A stretch of DNA of 64,000 bases from Engelhardtia mirabilis (GTDB lineage: Bacteria; Planctomycetota; UBA1135; GCA-002686595). The translations under genes were made by a program, and so were the position numbers. Below are positions 47,366 through 56,134 of the stretch, in pieces (within the stretch, counting starts at the first letter, position 1; each line of letters starts with the position of its first letter). Below the pieces are notes generated by a model. It was not told the DNA's origin, searched no databases, and worked only from the letters and a program-made list of their open reading frames with translations. The stretch spans positions 3,534,001-3,598,000 of the forward strand of contig NZ_CP036287.1 of the NCBI RefSeq assembly GCF_007748095.1, in the 5' to 3' direction.

Positions 47366-47515
47366 AGAAGTGTCTCGCGGCTGGCTGACCCCGATGGGCC
47401 TCGGAATTCGGGGGCCGACGTTGACGGCGCTGCTCGGAGGCCACGCCGTCGAGGTCTTGACCCGGCGAAGTGTTCGAGCGACGCCGAGTATCGGCCCCAT
47501 CCGGGGCCGTAGGAC

Positions 47516-47626
47516 TCAGCGGTTCTTCTTGCGGGCGCGCAGGAACTTGCCGGAGCCCATGCCGATCTTGCGGACGCGGCGACGACCGCGGGTCGGTCCA
47601 CCGGACTTGGTCTGTGATTTGGCCAT
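47516..47626 (-). CDS. Small very basic protein (36 residues)
   Basis: The ORF starts at ATG 47626 (MAKSQTKSGG) and ends in FLRARKKNR. About a third of the residues are Lys or Arg, with Gly/Ser-rich links (RKIGMGSGKF). It looks like a small ribosomal or nucleic-acid-binding protein, but it does not match bTHX, bL34 or bL36 as I know them. The frame is open upstream to 47770 with non-protein-like composition. No strong ribosome site. Kept because its sequence is clearly unlike a random high-GC frame (balanced Lys use, clean ends); family unknown. Confidence 0.5.
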   Translation of the reverse strand: MAKSQTKSGGPTRGRRRVRKIGMGSGKFLRARKKNR

Positions 47627-47781
47627 GGGATTGAGTCTCGTTGCTGGGGGCTGGCTGGCTGTTGGCGGGCCTGCCCGCCGATTTGAGCCGCAAAGTCTCG
47701 CAGCTCGGCACGCCTGGGGCAAGGGCGCAGACCCTCGCTGGGCACCTGGGGGGCTCATTTGCGGGCTCATCCGACCTCAAC

Positions 47782-48822
47782 TCAGTGAGCCCGCCAGTGC
47801 TCCAGACGCCGCTGGCCGTTGCGCCACACCGCGAAGAGGCGCTCGATCGTGTCGGCCTGGCCCGGGGCGCCTGGGGCCAGATCCCGCGGCGCGAGGCTTG
47901 AGCGGGCGGGATCGACGAACATCCGCGGCCAGTCGGGCTGGGCCGGCGGCGCCGCCGGCCGGTGCAGAACCAGGCCTTCGACCACCACCGCCTGCCGGTC
48001 AGCCGGAACGTCGGGAAAGAACGTCTCCAGCACCAGCAGCCGCTGGTGCCGAGCCAGGTCCGGCGAGAGCAGGTCCGCCGACCGGTCGCGGCTGGTCCAG
48101 GGCGCCCCCACCGCTGACGCCAGGGTGCGAGGGAGGTCGTGGAGGGAGGCCGCAAAGCGCTCGCGGCGGCCCGGCTCGGCCCCGGAGCCGAGGATCGCCA
48201 GGGGTACCCGCACGGACCGATCGCGCAGTGGATCGTCCATGGACACGGGACCCGCCAGGCCCGCGACTGCGGCCAGTCGTCCTCCAGGCGCCCCGGCGAC
48301 CCAGGCCTCGATCCGATCGACCAGGTCGGGATCCGTCAGGTTGGCCCCCACGTGCACCAGGGCGAAGCGCGGCGCCGAATCGCCTCTCCTCAGCCAGTCG
48401 AGGGCGGCCTGGAGGTCGCCGTCGGCGCCTGCGTGCTCGAATCCCTGGCCGAGCAGGGGCAGCCTCGCCCAGGACTCTGGGACGAACCAGGCGCAGCCGT
48501 AGCCTTGGCTGGCGAGGGCAGTCGCGAGGGTCTCCATGGGTTCGCCGAGGTCGTCGCCGCTGCCGAGCAGGCCCGTGTTGCGCGGCCAGCGGCCGGTCAA
48601 CAGCGACGCCAATGCCGGCAGGCTGCGGGGCACGGGGGTTCGCGCCGCGGGGAAACTCAGCGCCGAGCCAGTCCCAAGAGGTTGACCACCGGCCTGGCCT
48701 ACGACGATGAGCAGATCCGCGCGAGGCGCGATCGGCTCGGCACCGCAAGCCGCAGGCAGCGACATCGACAAGATCAACGCGAGCCGCGCGAACGCCGATC
48801 CGAAACAGGTCACCACGGGCAC
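47782..48822 (-). CDS. Degenerate sulfatase-like lipoprotein
   Basis: The frame gives about 346 residues with a signal peptide and lipobox (LPAAC). The order of segments recalls alkaline phosphatase/sulfatase proteins: LLIVVGQ near the start, RSLPALASLLTGRWPRNTGLL, then ETLATALASQGYGCAWF. The metal Asp normally after LLIVV is replaced by Gly-Gln, the nucleophile site is absent, and no ADHGE block is seen. It is therefore probably inactive or has another role. Start uncertain: GTG at 48822, 48816 or 48813, or TTG 48858. The intact-length sulfatase-like gene at 48929 points the other way, so the pair is divergent and may be related. Confidence 0.6.
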   Translation of the reverse strand: MPVVTCFGSAFARLALILSMSLPAACGAEPIAPRADLLIVVGQAGGQPLGTGSALSFPAARTPVPRSLPALASLLTGRWPRNTGLLGSGDDLGEPMETLATALASQGYGCAWFVPESWARLPLLGQGFEHAGADGDLQAALDWLRRGDSAPRFALVHVGANLTDPDLVDRIEAWVAGAPGGRLAAVAGLAGPVSMDDPLRDRSVRVPLAILGSGAEPGRRERFAASLHDLPRTLASAVGAPWTSRDRSADLLSPDLARHQRLLVLETFFPDVPADRQAVVVEGLVLHRPAAPPAQPDWPRMFVDPARSSLAPRDLAPGAPGQADTIERLFAVWRNGQRRLEHWRAH

Positions 48823-48928
48823 AGTGTCGGTCCGGCGGGCCGTACTTGCAGCCCCCAATGCGGCGCGGGTCGCAGACAGCGACCGGCGCCGTTACGCTCC
48901 CGATGGCGCAGCCCGCGCCCCCGACCCC

Positions 48929-51352
48929 ATGGCCGACGAGGTCCAGCCGAAAGACAGCCCCCTTACGCCCTTCCCCGTGGTGGCGGCGGTCGGCTTCGCG
49001 CTCGGCGCCGCCGCGCTCCACTCCCGATGGCGGGTCGAGTGGCTGGAGCACGCGGCCGGTCCCGCCGACGCCGAGCGAGTGCGCTGGGTCCTTTCCCATC
49101 ACTTCGGCTCCACCCTGCTGGCGGCCCTCGGAACCTGCATCGCGGCGGCGCTCCTGGCGCGAGCACTGTGGCGCGAACGCGCCGTCGGGGCGATTGTCGG
49201 TGGCCTCGCGTTGGCCGGCGCCAGCCTAGGGGTCTGGATGGGATGGCTCGCCGGCCCCCCCGCGCTGCCGCCGACGCTCGAGACCAGGTGGCTGATCGAA
49301 GGCATGGGCGCCTCCTGGGTCCTGGGAGTCATCGCCACGGGGAGCGCGTTCAGCCTGGTGCTGCTGGCCCGTCCGCGCGGGGTCCTGGGCGCCCTGCTGG
49401 GCTTCGGCGGAGTGGCCCTGTGCGCCGTGGTCTGGCTGGAGCGAGCCGGCGTCGCGGCCGACCCCTTCATGGTCGAGACCAGTCAGGTGGTCCAGAACCT
49501 CACCGATGGCGCCGTGAACTGGGATGTCGTCACCCAGCGCGCGGACGGACCCGTGCACGTGGCCATGGTCACACCCGCGCGCGAGAACCGGCTGGACGGG
49601 GTCGACCTGCCGACACTCGTGCTGCCGCCGCCGGCGGCGGTGTCGTTCGAAGTCCCTGACGACGACGCGCCCCTGTGGCTCGAGCTGCGGGCCGGCGCCG
49701 ACGCGGAGGTCGGTCGCGGCGACCAGCCGGCGGTGGTGCGCTGGGAGGTCCGCGTGGACGGCGAGCTGCGCTGGTCGGAGGAACGGATCCTGCTCGACGG
49801 CACCCCGGCCCACAAGCGGGTCTGGAGTGTGGTGAGGGATGACGAGTCGGCACCCGGCCTGTCGGTCGAGCCCGGTCAACGGGTCGAGCTCGCCACGGGT
49901 CTCGCCATGCCCCCGGATCGCTCCGAGTCCCTCGGTCCGCTCGCAACCGGCTTCGGGCGGGTGCGCCTGATTCGCCGCCCCGCGCGTCCGCTCGAGCAGG
50001 CCTCGCCCGATCGACCCAACATCGTCTTCGTGGTGGCCGACACCCAGAGGCGCGATCGCCTCTCGGCCTATGGCTACCAGCGCCCCACTTCACCCAACGT
50101 CGACAGCCTGGCGAGGGCCGGCACCCTGTTCGAGCGGGCCTACGCGACCTCGACCTGGACCTGGCCCTCCACCGCATCGCTCTTCACGGGCCTGACACCC
50201 TTTGCCCACGGCGTGCGCGCGGCGCCGACGGCCTACCTGGCCGACGAGCTCCGAACCCTGGCCGAGATCCTCAGCAGCGACGGCTACCGCACCGCGGCCT
50301 TCTCGGGCAACCCGCTCGTGGCCGCCCGGCGCAACTACGACCAGGGCTTCGAGCGCTTCGACGACGATCCCTTGGTCTTCCGACGCGGGACGCTGCTGGT
50401 CGACCGGGCCCTGGAGTGGCTCGACGAGGTGAGCCACGAGCGCTTCTTCCTCTACGTCCACTTGATCGACTCCCACGACCCCTACCTGCCCCTGCCGGAG
50501 CAGTGTGAACGCCTGGGCCTGCCCGGGCGGCCGGAGGGCTGGCGACAAGACCAGGAGAATCTGATCCGGCAACAGCTCGTGCTCGCCGCCCAGCGCGCCG
50601 AGGACGGTCGTCCAGATGCAAACGAGCTGCTGTCCGCCGCCGATCGCGAAGCCCTCGATCAGCTCTACGACGCGGCCACGGCGACCACCGATGCCCAGCT
50701 CGGTCGACTGCTGGATGCCATCGCGGCGCGTGGCCTCGAGGACCGCACCCTGGTGATCTTCACCGCCGACCACGGCGAGGGTCTGCTCGAGCGCGGTCTC
50801 TACGGCCACGGCCTGACCCTGCACGAGGAGGAGTCGGGGGTGCCCCTGGTGGTCGCCGGCCCGACCATCGAGGCGGGTGCGCGGATCGAGCAACCGGTCT
50901 CCAACCGCCATCTCATGCCCTCGATCGCGAAGCTCCTGGGCCTCGAGCTGCGCGGCGCCCCTGGCAGCGTCGATCTGTTCCACCCGCGGTCGATGGAATC
51001 CGGGCCGATCCTGGTCAGCTCCGACCACGCCCTGCGACACGGTCGGCGCTCGCCGACCCACTCACTGCGGGTGGGTAACGAGGTTCTGCACTGGACTCCT
51101 ACCGCAGACGGCCCGCGGTTCTTCGCCGGGCAGCCCGACGTGGTTCGGCTCTACGACCTCGCCGCCGATCCAGACGCCCTGTTTGACCTTGCGAACCAGC
51201 GCCCGGAACGGGTCGCGGAGCTGCTCGAGCTCTTGCGCGAGCGCCTTGATGCCGAGTCCGCCAACGCGGTAGTCGGCGCCCTGGGCACGGGCGAGGCGAC
51301 GCTCGAGATGCTGCGGCGCGCGGGCTACGTCGAGCCAGAGGAGACGGAATGA
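48929..51352 (+). CDS. Membrane sulfatase-like hydrolase without formylglycine site
   Basis: The 807-residue protein has four hydrophobic helices at the N-terminus (within about 12-180), a beta-rich region (about 190-350) and a sulfatase-fold domain (about 355-750). The domain starts RPNIVFVVADTQRRDRLSAYGY and has TWTWPSTASLFTGL, ADHGEGLLERGLYGHG and VPLVVAGP. Where active sulfatases have Cys or Ser for formylglycine (C/S-x-P-S-R) it has Thr-Trp-Pro-Ser-Thr, with no Arg. The metal Asp of the first block is kept. It may be a phosphatase or phosphoalcohol transferase using Thr, like lipoteichoic-type enzymes. ATG 48929; apaH overlaps its end by 4 bases. Confidence 0.82.
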   Translation: MADEVQPKDSPLTPFPVVAAVGFALGAAALHSRWRVEWLEHAAGPADAERVRWVLSHHFGSTLLAALGTCIAAALLARALWRERAVGAIVGGLALAGASLGVWMGWLAGPPALPPTLETRWLIEGMGASWVLGVIATGSAFSLVLLARPRGVLGALLGFGGVALCAVVWLERAGVAADPFMVETSQVVQNLTDGAVNWDVVTQRADGPVHVAMVTPARENRLDGVDLPTLVLPPPAAVSFEVPDDDAPLWLELRAGADAEVGRGDQPAVVRWEVRVDGELRWSEERILLDGTPAHKRVWSVVRDDESAPGLSVEPGQRVELATGLAMPPDRSESLGPLATGFGRVRLIRRPARPLEQASPDRPNIVFVVADTQRRDRLSAYGYQRPTSPNVDSLARAGTLFERAYATSTWTWPSTASLFTGLTPFAHGVRAAPTAYLADELRTLAEILSSDGYRTAAFSGNPLVAARRNYDQGFERFDDDPLVFRRGTLLVDRALEWLDEVSHERFFLYVHLIDSHDPYLPLPEQCERLGLPGRPEGWRQDQENLIRQQLVLAAQRAEDGRPDANELLSAADREALDQLYDAATATTDAQLGRLLDAIAARGLEDRTLVIFTADHGEGLLERGLYGHGLTLHEEESGVPLVVAGPTIEAGARIEQPVSNRHLMPSIAKLLGLELRGAPGSVDLFHPRSMESGPILVSSDHALRHGRRSPTHSLRVGNEVLHWTPTADGPRFFAGQPDVVRLYDLAADPDALFDLANQRPERVAELLELLRERLDAESANAVVGALGTGEATLEMLRRAGYVEPEETE

Positions 51353-52083
51353 GCCAGCTCGGCAGCGGCGGGCGGCGGATCTTCATCGGTGACGTGCAGG
51401 GCTGCCGCGAGGAACTCGAAGCGCTCCTGGCCGCCGTGCGATTCGACCCCGCCGGCGACCAGCTGCGACCAGTGGGAGACTTGGTCAATCGTGGACCCGA
51501 CAACGTGGGCGTGCTGCGCCTCCTGTCGAGCCTCGGCGCGTGTTCGGTGCTCGGCAACCACGACCTGCACCTCCTGCGTTGCGCGCAGGGGACTCGGCGG
51601 GTGAAGGGACGTGACACGATCCGCGACGTGCTCGAGCATCCCGAGCGTGGGGCCCTCTTGGGCTACCTCGCTGCGCAGCCCTTCCTGCGTGCCGACGACG
51701 ACCTGTTCCAAGTCCACGCTGCCCTCGAGCCGACGTGGCGCGATCCGGCGGAGGTGCTCGCGGGGATCGATCCGCTGCAGGTGGACCCGCGCAGCGAGTT
51801 CTGCACCCGCGTGCGCTACTGCGATTCGCAGGGGCGTCTTCCCCAGACCGACCGCGACGACCCCGGCGAACCCTTCGCCCCCTGGCACGACTTCTACGAC
51901 GCCGGTGCCCACGGGGGCCGCTCCGTGGTCTACGGGCACTGGGCCGTGGCCGGCCTGGTCCGCACGAGTCACACCCTCGGGCTCGACACGGGTTGCGTCT
52001 GGGGCGGCAGCCTCACGGCCTGGATCGCCGAAGAGGACCGGCTGGTGCAAGTGCCCGCCCGTCGCGTCTGGTCGCGCTTCTGA
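51349..52083 (+). CDS. apaH: ApaH-like symmetrical bis(nucleosyl)-tetraphosphatase
   Basis: The 244-residue calcineurin-type phosphoesterase carries GDVQGCREEL (14-23, GDxxG motif with Gln in place of His), GDLVNRGPDN, GNHD, FQVHAALEPTW, VYGHWAV and the ApaH-typical end LDTGCVWGGSLTAW. It should split Ap4A and related nucleotides into ADP units in the cytoplasm; some relatives remove NAD-like or Np4 caps from RNA. Length is slightly below E. coli ApaH (about 280). The start overlaps the sulfatase-like gene stop (ATGA). The 179 bases after it carry the tandem repeat listed below. Confidence 0.9.
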   Translation: MSQLGSGGRRIFIGDVQGCREELEALLAAVRFDPAGDQLRPVGDLVNRGPDNVGVLRLLSSLGACSVLGNHDLHLLRCAQGTRRVKGRDTIRDVLEHPERGALLGYLAAQPFLRADDDLFQVHAALEPTWRDPAEVLAGIDPLQVDPRSEFCTRVRYCDSQGRLPQTDRDDPGEPFAPWHDFYDAGAHGGRSVVYGHWAVAGLVRTSHTLGLDTGCVWGGSLTAWIAEEDRLVQVPARRVWSRF

Positions 52084-52203
52084 TTCGCGGACACAGAACG
52101 AGTCGACCAATCGCGGGGCGGTTCGCTTGCATCCGCGGCGCAGAACGGACGACGGCCGAGCTCAGGGCGTGGCACCCATCGCGCGGACTCCAGCGATCAG
52201 GCC

Positions 52204-52255
52204 CCCGTTTCCAGAGCCCGTTTCCAGAGCCCGTTTCCAGAGCCCGTTTCCAGAG
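52204..52255. repeat. Four perfect copies of a 13-bp tandem repeat
   Basis: The unit CCCGTTTCCAGAG occurs four times without change, plus the first five bases of a fifth. It lies between the apaH stop (52083) and the stop of the convergent SGNH lipoprotein gene (52263). It is noncoding and could vary in copy number between strains. Confidence 0.9.
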
Positions 52256-52262
52256 CCCGTGA

Positions 52263-53675
52263 TCAGGACCCAGTCGGCAGACCACGCAGGCGCACTTCGC
52301 TCAGCGCCACTTGCGCCTTGGCCTTCTCGCCCGGCGGCGGCGGTATCACCTGCAGTGCGGTGACCTCGAAGCGGACGAAGCTCACGTCGTGCCAGTCGAC
52401 ACTGACCTCTTGACCCGCCGCCCACTGGCGTCCGGGGCCCTGGGTCAGGGGGATCAGACCGCGATTGACCCAGTCGACGCCATTGACCGAGGTGAACGCT
52501 TCCACCCGCAGGATGCCGTCCTTGTTGACCCAGGTGTCGTTGCCCGTGGTCACCTGACGACCGTTCCAGAACTCGAGCAGGCTGACGTCCGTGGGCTGGG
52601 GCAGGGCGAGCTGGATATAGGGCGCGACCACACTCGAGGGCACCGAGTCGTTGGAGAGGTCGGACTCGATGTCGAACAGGTCCGAGCGCCAGGCGGACTC
52701 GCTCAGCTCGTCGAACTCGTGCAGCCCCTCGTACATCCCCGCACCCAGGCCGGACCCGTCGACGGCTAGGTCAGGTTGGTAGGCCCCGAAGAAGCCAGAG
52801 GCCGTCGCTGTCACGCCGGTCACCACTGGCTGGAGCACGGGCGGCTGCGGCATGGCCTCACCGAGGGCGACCAGGCCCGCGGCCCACTCGTTGGCCATCT
52901 TGACGTAGCAGTTGAAGTCCGGATGGACGTCGGTGCCGTCGCCGCTGACGAAGGTCGGGCAGGCGGTCTGCATGTCGGCCAGGACCAGGCGTTGGCCGGC
53001 GCCGGAGAGTTCCGCCAGGAGTTCCGCAAGCCGCGCGTTGTACCAGCGCACGAGCAGGTTCACCGACGGATCGGCGGTCGGGATGATCGCAGCGACCACG
53101 GTGGTGATCTCCGGGTCGAAGGCGTGGATCCGCTCGAGCAGGTCGCGCAGGCGCGGGAGGCTCTCCTGCCACGTACCGCCCTCGAACATGTCATTGGTGC
53201 CGGCGTGCAGCAGCAGCACCTCGGGCGCGTGCAGGGTCAGGATCTGCTCGATCGACGAGTCCGGCTCGAGCCCTTGGCCGTCGTGGAAGACGAGATCCGC
53301 CAGGGTCCAACCGCCGTGACCCTCGTGCTCCGGGTCGGGCAGGAAGACCGGAGAGTTGACCGTGCTGCTGCCGACGAAGTCGATGCTGTCGACGCCAGCG
53401 GTCTGGAGCGCCACCTGCAAAGGGAAGCGGTAACCGGCCGTTGCTCCGAAGCCCACGGTGATCGAATCGCCCAGGGGCATCACCCGCACCGAACCCGGCT
53501 CGGCTGCGACGATCTTGGCCCAGGTCCAGGGCGCGCCCTGGGCCGTCGGACTTCCGCCGCCATCACCCGCACCCGAGTCGAACGCGGAACCGCCGCCACC
53601 TCCACCACAACCGGCGAGCAGCAACGCGCCCGAGAGGGCGAACCAAACGCCCCGTCCGTCGAATATCGAATGCAT
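52263..53675 (-). CDS. SGNH hydrolase lipoprotein with F5/8-type C-terminal domain
   Basis: The 470-residue protein has a signal peptide and lipobox (LLLAGCGG), followed by a Gly/Ser linker. The SGNH domain (about 45-275) has PLGDSITVG (block I), a Gly in block II, LLHAGTNDM (block III) and DVHPD (Asp/His pair). After about 280 the sequence looks like a discoidin/F5-8 carbohydrate-binding fold (LLEFWNGRQV, EAFTSVNGVDW, SFVRFEVTAL). It may be a surface esterase acting on acetylated polysaccharides. ATG 53675 opens close to the signal; ATG 53705 adds ten residues. Ends near the 13-bp tandem repeat. Confidence 0.87.
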   Translation of the reverse strand: MHSIFDGRGVWFALSGALLLAGCGGGGGGSAFDSGAGDGGGSPTAQGAPWTWAKIVAAEPGSVRVMPLGDSITVGFGATAGYRFPLQVALQTAGVDSIDFVGSSTVNSPVFLPDPEHEGHGGWTLADLVFHDGQGLEPDSSIEQILTLHAPEVLLLHAGTNDMFEGGTWQESLPRLRDLLERIHAFDPEITTVVAAIIPTADPSVNLLVRWYNARLAELLAELSGAGQRLVLADMQTACPTFVSGDGTDVHPDFNCYVKMANEWAAGLVALGEAMPQPPVLQPVVTGVTATASGFFGAYQPDLAVDGSGLGAGMYEGLHEFDELSESAWRSDLFDIESDLSNDSVPSSVVAPYIQLALPQPTDVSLLEFWNGRQVTTGNDTWVNKDGILRVEAFTSVNGVDWVNRGLIPLTQGPGRQWAAGQEVSVDWHDVSFVRFEVTALQVIPPPPGEKAKAQVALSEVRLRGLPTGS

Positions 53676-53950
53676 GGAATCCGCCCCGCCGAATTTGTAC
53701 CCCATCCAGGCCAGCGAGGATTGCTAGGTCCTTGTACGAGGCGGCAAGACGACTCTTAGAGGTAGGTCAGCCACCCGAACATTCAACGCACGGGCAATTC
53801 TTTCCGAACGCACCGGGAGTCGAGGAATCGATAGTCGCCCTGGCAAACGGCTCGCCATCCCGTCGGAGATGGCCGTGGGCGCGGGTCGGGGCGGTCGAAC
53901 CGGAGCCTCGCACCATTTACCTAGCGCCACTGGGGTCAGCAGAATTCATG

Positions 53951-53987
53951 GCAGGGGGGCGGGATCGCCCGTCCGCGGCGCCCCTGC
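53951..53987. terminator. Hairpin downstream of Clp N-domain gene
   Basis: A 7-bp stem (GCAGGGG, 53951-53957, with 53981-53987) lies 13 bases past the stop at 54001 on the minus strand. The interior is also GC-rich and can pair further. The rest of 53706-54000 shows no gene and should include the promoter of the SGNH lipoprotein gene. Confidence 0.4.
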
Positions 53988-54000
53988 TCGCCCCCCGCAA

Positions 54001-54873
54001 TCAGGCCTGAGCGGGCTGGCCAGCGTCGGACGATTCGGCCTCGGACGGCTCGGCTGCCGCTTGCGCCGCCACGTTGCCCGCGCTCTCGGCCCGCAACTGC
54101 CCCAGTAGCTCCGAGCGCACGTCTTCCGGACGAAGACCGAGCTTCACGAAGATGTTATGGGTCATGCGATCGGGATCGGTGACCAGTGCCAGCAGGAGGT
54201 GCACGGTCCCGATCTGGGTGTGCCGCAACTCCTGGGCCTGCTGCCCGGCGGCCTGCAGCACCCGCTGGGCCGCCGGCGAGAGGGAGCCGCCGCCCATCGG
54301 GGCGCCGGCTCGCGCCGCCGGTTGGGCGCCGCCCGCCTGCTGGGCCGCCTGGGCCTTCCGCATGGCCTCGGCCTGGGCCTTCATCTGCTCGTTCTGCGGC
54401 AGGGTCTGGAGGTGATCTATGATCGCCTTGCCGAGCGCCTCGCGGTCGCCACTCACCCGCTCGAGACCCTTGGACGCCAGGCCCTCGGGATCCTGCAGGT
54501 TGGCCAACAGCAGGTGCGCGCTGCCCAGGGAGTCGTGGGCCATGCTGGTGGCGATCTGCACCAGGACCTGCATGGTCTGCTGACCGCGGGGCGTGAAGGG
54601 CAGCTGCTGCGGGGGCTCCTCGACGGTGCCCACCCCGGCCAGCTCGTCGATCGCTGCCACCCAGGCCTCCGCGTCGATCGAGACGCTGTCCACCAGCTTG
54701 CGTGCCTGGGCCCCGTCGAGCTTGAGCAGTGCCGTGGTCAGGTGCTCCGGACCGATGGCGTTGCGCTTGGTACGGGCGACCTCGTCCCGCGCGACCTGAA
54801 CGGCCTGGCGAGCTTCGTCGTCGAAGAGGTCGAAGATGGACCGCTGCTGCGGCTGGGGCTGGGGTTCAGACAT
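54001..54873 (-). CDS. Double Clp N-terminal domain protein without AAA modules
   Basis: The 290-residue protein contains two regions like the Clp R (N-terminal) domain. The first is about 14-145 (FDDEARQAVQVARDEVARTKRNAIGPEHL, then LVQIATSMAHDSLGSAHLLLANL); the second, about 195-265 (LSPAAQRVLQAAGQQAQELRHTQIGTVHLLLALV). A Gln/Ala-rich linker joins them. No Walker A/B or AAA domain follows, and the chain ends in an Ala/Glu tail. Such proteins may act as adaptors, binding substrates of ClpC/ClpA, or be ClpS-like modulators. ATG 54873 (MSEPQPQPQQ) is chosen; the frame is open to 54960. Not obviously linked to its neighbours. Confidence 0.85.
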   Translation of the reverse strand: MSEPQPQPQQRSIFDLFDDEARQAVQVARDEVARTKRNAIGPEHLTTALLKLDGAQARKLVDSVSIDAEAWVAAIDELAGVGTVEEPPQQLPFTPRGQQTMQVLVQIATSMAHDSLGSAHLLLANLQDPEGLASKGLERVSGDREALGKAIIDHLQTLPQNEQMKAQAEAMRKAQAAQQAGGAQPAARAGAPMGGGSLSPAAQRVLQAAGQQAQELRHTQIGTVHLLLALVTDPDRMTHNIFVKLGLRPEDVRSELLGQLRAESAGNVAAQAAAEPSEAESSDAGQPAQA

Positions 54874-55003
54874 GGCTCGGAGCTGGATCGTCGGTGTGCG
54901 GGCGGAACAGGTTAGCGAGTGGGCGCGCCGCTTGCCCAGGCGCGCGATGGTTCCCCGCATCGGCCCGTGTCGGGGGGCCGCCCGACCCCGCTACCATGGC
55001 GCC

Positions 55004-56104
55004 GTGCCGCCCCTGACCTCCCCCAAGCGCCGCCTCCTGGTTGCCTCGGTGACCCTGCTGGTCTGCCTGGCTGCAGCCGAGCTCGGAGTCCGACTCGCCG
55101 GGCTGGCCGCCGGCACCCTCCCGAGGGCGCCCTATGGCGGAGGGGACGTCGAGGCGCTGCTCGCCTGGCAGCAGGACTTCGGCGCCCGCGGCGAGGTCTT
55201 CGGCGGCCAGACCCACGACCCCCTGCTCGGCTGGGTTCCCGCGCCGGGTCTGCGCGACTTCGTCGAGCCCGGGCACCCCCCTCGCTCGACCAACTCGGTC
55301 GGCATGCGCGGTCAGGCGGAGTTCGCCCTCGAGCCGACCGAGGGTCTGGTGCGCGTCGCCACGATCGGGGACTCGTTCACCTTCGGCACCCACCAGAAGG
55401 ACGAGCGCATCTGGCCCGCCCGGCTCAGCGAGGCCTCACTGAGCCAGGGCAGCCGGCCGTTCGAGGTGCTCAACTTCGGCGTCCCCGGCTACGGCACCGA
55501 CCAGGCCCTGCTGCGGCTGGAGCGCGACGTGCTGCCCTACCGACCGGACGTGGTCGTCTGGGGCATCTTCGAGACCAACCCGAGCCGCTCGCGGCGCCTG
55601 TTCAGCTACTACGCCAAGCCGCGCTTCGACCTGGCGGGCGGCGAGCTGCGCCTGGGGCACACGCCGGTGCCGGCACCGGGCGAGCTCGCGACGGCTGTCT
55701 GGGACGTGCCCCTCGCCGCCAGCCCGTGCCACCTCTTGCGGTGGCTGCAGATCAGTCGCGTGGAGGTCGTCGGACCCGGCACCGCGCCGCTACTGGAGCT
55801 GCACCGAGCCCTGCTCGCGCGCGCCGCCCGCGCCTGCGAGGAGGCCGGGGCCAAGCTCTTGGTGGTGCCGATCCCGACCCTGCGCTGGGCGGAGCTGCCG
55901 CCTTCGGCGACCGAGCTCGCGACCCATGCCATGGCCGCGGAGGGCGCGTTCAGCTCCCACGACCTGCGCCCGATCTTCGAGGGCACCGCCAAGGCCGGCG
56001 CGGGTCCCCCGCTGTACATCCCCGGGCGCCACTTCTCAGCCGAGGGCCACTGGATGGTGGCCAATACGATCGCCGGTCGCATCGACGAGCTGGGCTGGCT
56101 CTGA
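55004..56104 (+). CDS. SGNH/GDSL hydrolase family protein, membrane-anchored
   Basis: The 366-residue protein has an N-terminal helix (about 10-30) and an SGNH domain: ATIGDSFTFG (block I, near 114), NFGVPGYGTDQAL (block II Gly), VWGIFETNPSR (block III-like) and GRHFSAEGHWMVAN for the His. The Asp of the usual D-x-x-H is not clear: His-Phe-Ser comes instead. It may be a degenerate esterase or an AlgJ/AlgX-like transferase. The GTG at 55004 places the helix right at the start; ATG 54950 is a longer alternative. It runs divergently from the Clp N-domain gene and converges on the DprE1-like gene. Confidence 0.8.
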   Translation: MPPLTSPKRRLLVASVTLLVCLAAAELGVRLAGLAAGTLPRAPYGGGDVEALLAWQQDFGARGEVFGGQTHDPLLGWVPAPGLRDFVEPGHPPRSTNSVGMRGQAEFALEPTEGLVRVATIGDSFTFGTHQKDERIWPARLSEASLSQGSRPFEVLNFGVPGYGTDQALLRLERDVLPYRPDVVVWGIFETNPSRSRRLFSYYAKPRFDLAGGELRLGHTPVPAPGELATAVWDVPLAASPCHLLRWLQISRVEVVGPGTAPLLELHRALLARAARACEEAGAKLLVVPIPTLRWAELPPSATELATHAMAAEGAFSSHDLRPIFEGTAKAGAGPPLYIPGRHFSAEGHWMVANTIAGRIDELGWL

Positions 56105-56134
56105 GTCAGCGCCGCCGTCGGGACGCCGCGGGCC

